From assembly GCA_905178155.1 (NCBI GenBank), contig CAJINV010000007.1, positions 79,029 to 131,937 of the forward strand: 52,909 bases of DNA. Reading direction: 5' to 3'. Below, in pieces: positions 52,008 to 52,909 of the stretch. The position numbers and the translations under genes were made by a program. The notes under the pieces are model-generated. The model saw nothing but the letters and a program-made list of their open reading frames with translations. It did not search any database and was not told the DNA's origin. The DNA comes from Amoebophrya sp. A120 (taxonomy: Eukaryota > Sar > Dinophyceae > Syndiniales > Amoebophryaceae). The number at the start of each line of letters is the position of its first letter. Position 1 is the first letter of the stretch.

Positions 52008-52909
52008 CGTGATGAAAGAGTCAAAGAAGATGATATTATGTGCTGCGATGTTTAGACTACAACACGGCACAAGAGAAGGATGTAGTTGTGGGGTATTTTC
52101 GTTTGATTGAACCGAGGAAGTTTGATAAACAGAAAGAGAGAAGGGCGTCGGGTTCTTGTAAGTCTACTCAAATAATACTTGTTGTGTACAAACTTGATTT
52201 ATGTACTCAAGTCGTTCTGTTTTCCCTTTTGTTGTAAGGAAAGGAAAAAATCGAAGCGCTTTGCTTGTTGCAAGGAATACTTACTCCAAGTTTTGGCGGG
52301 TATAGGGGTTTTTCTTTTTCTTTTTTACTTCGTACGTAGTTGTAAGCTTTTGAGTTTGAGGTTGCGACCGAGTCAATTGTTTTCCTGTGCTGGATGTGGT
52401 AAAGGAGTTCCCGTTGGACGTCGAACAGATTTAATATTAGACTGCGCAAAAGACTTTGTACATGAAGATGGCGGGACTTACACCACAAAATAAGACCGAC
52501 TTTTGCCTCTCTTTATTGCGTATCAACATTTTTGATTTGTAGATCACAACCGATTTTTGCCTTGATCTTCTGCAACCTCAGCGGACACCCTCGCATTTCT
52601 TCAGTGGTCAACGAACTTCCTGCAAACGCATTGCATTTCCCAACCGACTGTCTCAATTTCTTCTCTGATTCCATTCTTCACCTCATTCAACTTCACTTGG
52701 TTAATAAATAACATGAGGCCAGTTTATTTGCCATACTGTTGGTCATGGAAATCGATCCCGCACACACGTAACACGATCGCCCCAAATGACGCCTGTTCCC
52801 AATGAAATGACAGCTCTGAATGACCTGAACTAGCTAGATCCTTAGGGAAATGGTCAGAATCTATCTAGATCCTAAAGGAAACTCTTCACCATGTTCCGCG
52901 AATCCCCCA
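52008..52909. other. 5' flank of the 546-aa gene, no gene recognised
   Basis: Only short frames on either strand and no introner ends. The window ends here. Confidence 0.5.

Overview
The window looks like nuclear DNA of a syndinian (Amoebophrya-like) dinoflagellate. Two signs support this. First, the minus strand at 814-835 carries the exact 22-nt dinoflagellate spliced-leader exon, followed by structured non-coding sequence. Second, the protein genes are cut up by dozens of short terminal-inverted-repeat (TIR) elements that act as introns. 'Introner elements' (IEs) of this kind have been reported from Amoebophrya. No bacterial-type operons, ribosome binding sites or CRISPR arrays are present. 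Every gene model I could build lies on the minus strand, which is usual for unidirectional dinoflagellate gene blocks.

The introns are the main feature. I could place about 56 elements. Almost all start with TAT and end with ATA, have family-specific TIRs, and are flanked by a 5-bp target-site duplication (TSD). Families are named here by their TIR. A begins TATGCANTGCAAAAGTATCG (about 145-220 bp). B begins TATCAAATG and then carries TGTCTGGGTCTGG (about 250-280 bp). C begins TATCCTGTGCAAAAACGTCC. D begins TATGGCGTTCTCAAATGTTA. E begins TATCCAAGAAAAAAGTGTGT. F begins TATGAGGGTGCACAACT. G begins TATCCCACGAAAGAGTGTTA. H to K are single cases. Removing each element plus one TSD copy restores an open reading frame across whole genes. 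Exon sums reached this way are 1014, 3822, 963, 888 and 1641 nt, all multiples of three. A sixth gene, a PI-PLC, needs one extra frameshift.

Layout. 0.6-0.8 kb: spliced-leader RNA gene. 1.8-4.1 kb: decayed retroelement integrase with a non-LTR reverse-transcriptase tail inserted in frame. 5.3-7.4 kb: five-exon gene (337 aa, secreted or anchored). 8.5-15.5 kb: 17-exon gene for a 1273-aa K/E, SR and RGG-rich nuclear-type protein. 17.8-20.4 kb: two smaller, less certain genes. 22.1-28.3 kb: about 19-exon gene for a 320-aa coiled-coil protein in which only about 16% of the span is coding. 29.06-30.70 kb: GC-rich hairpin array inside a 102-bp TIR. 31.2-32.05 kb: small gene (129 aa). 32.3-36.8 kb: seven-exon four-transmembrane protein (295 aa, possibly Orai-like) with a 2.5-kb giant introner that holds another ORF. 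38-42.5 kb: satellite-like repeats. 42.8-46.9 kb: six-exon PI-PLC X-domain protein. 47.2-48.1 kb: palindrome and direct-repeat element. 49.5-52.0 kb: four-exon gene (546 aa).

The genes do not form an obvious pathway. Calcium and phosphoinositide signalling could link the PI-PLC and the four-TM protein, but that is speculation. The spliced-leader gene and the abundant non-consensus introns both point to heavily modified RNA processing.
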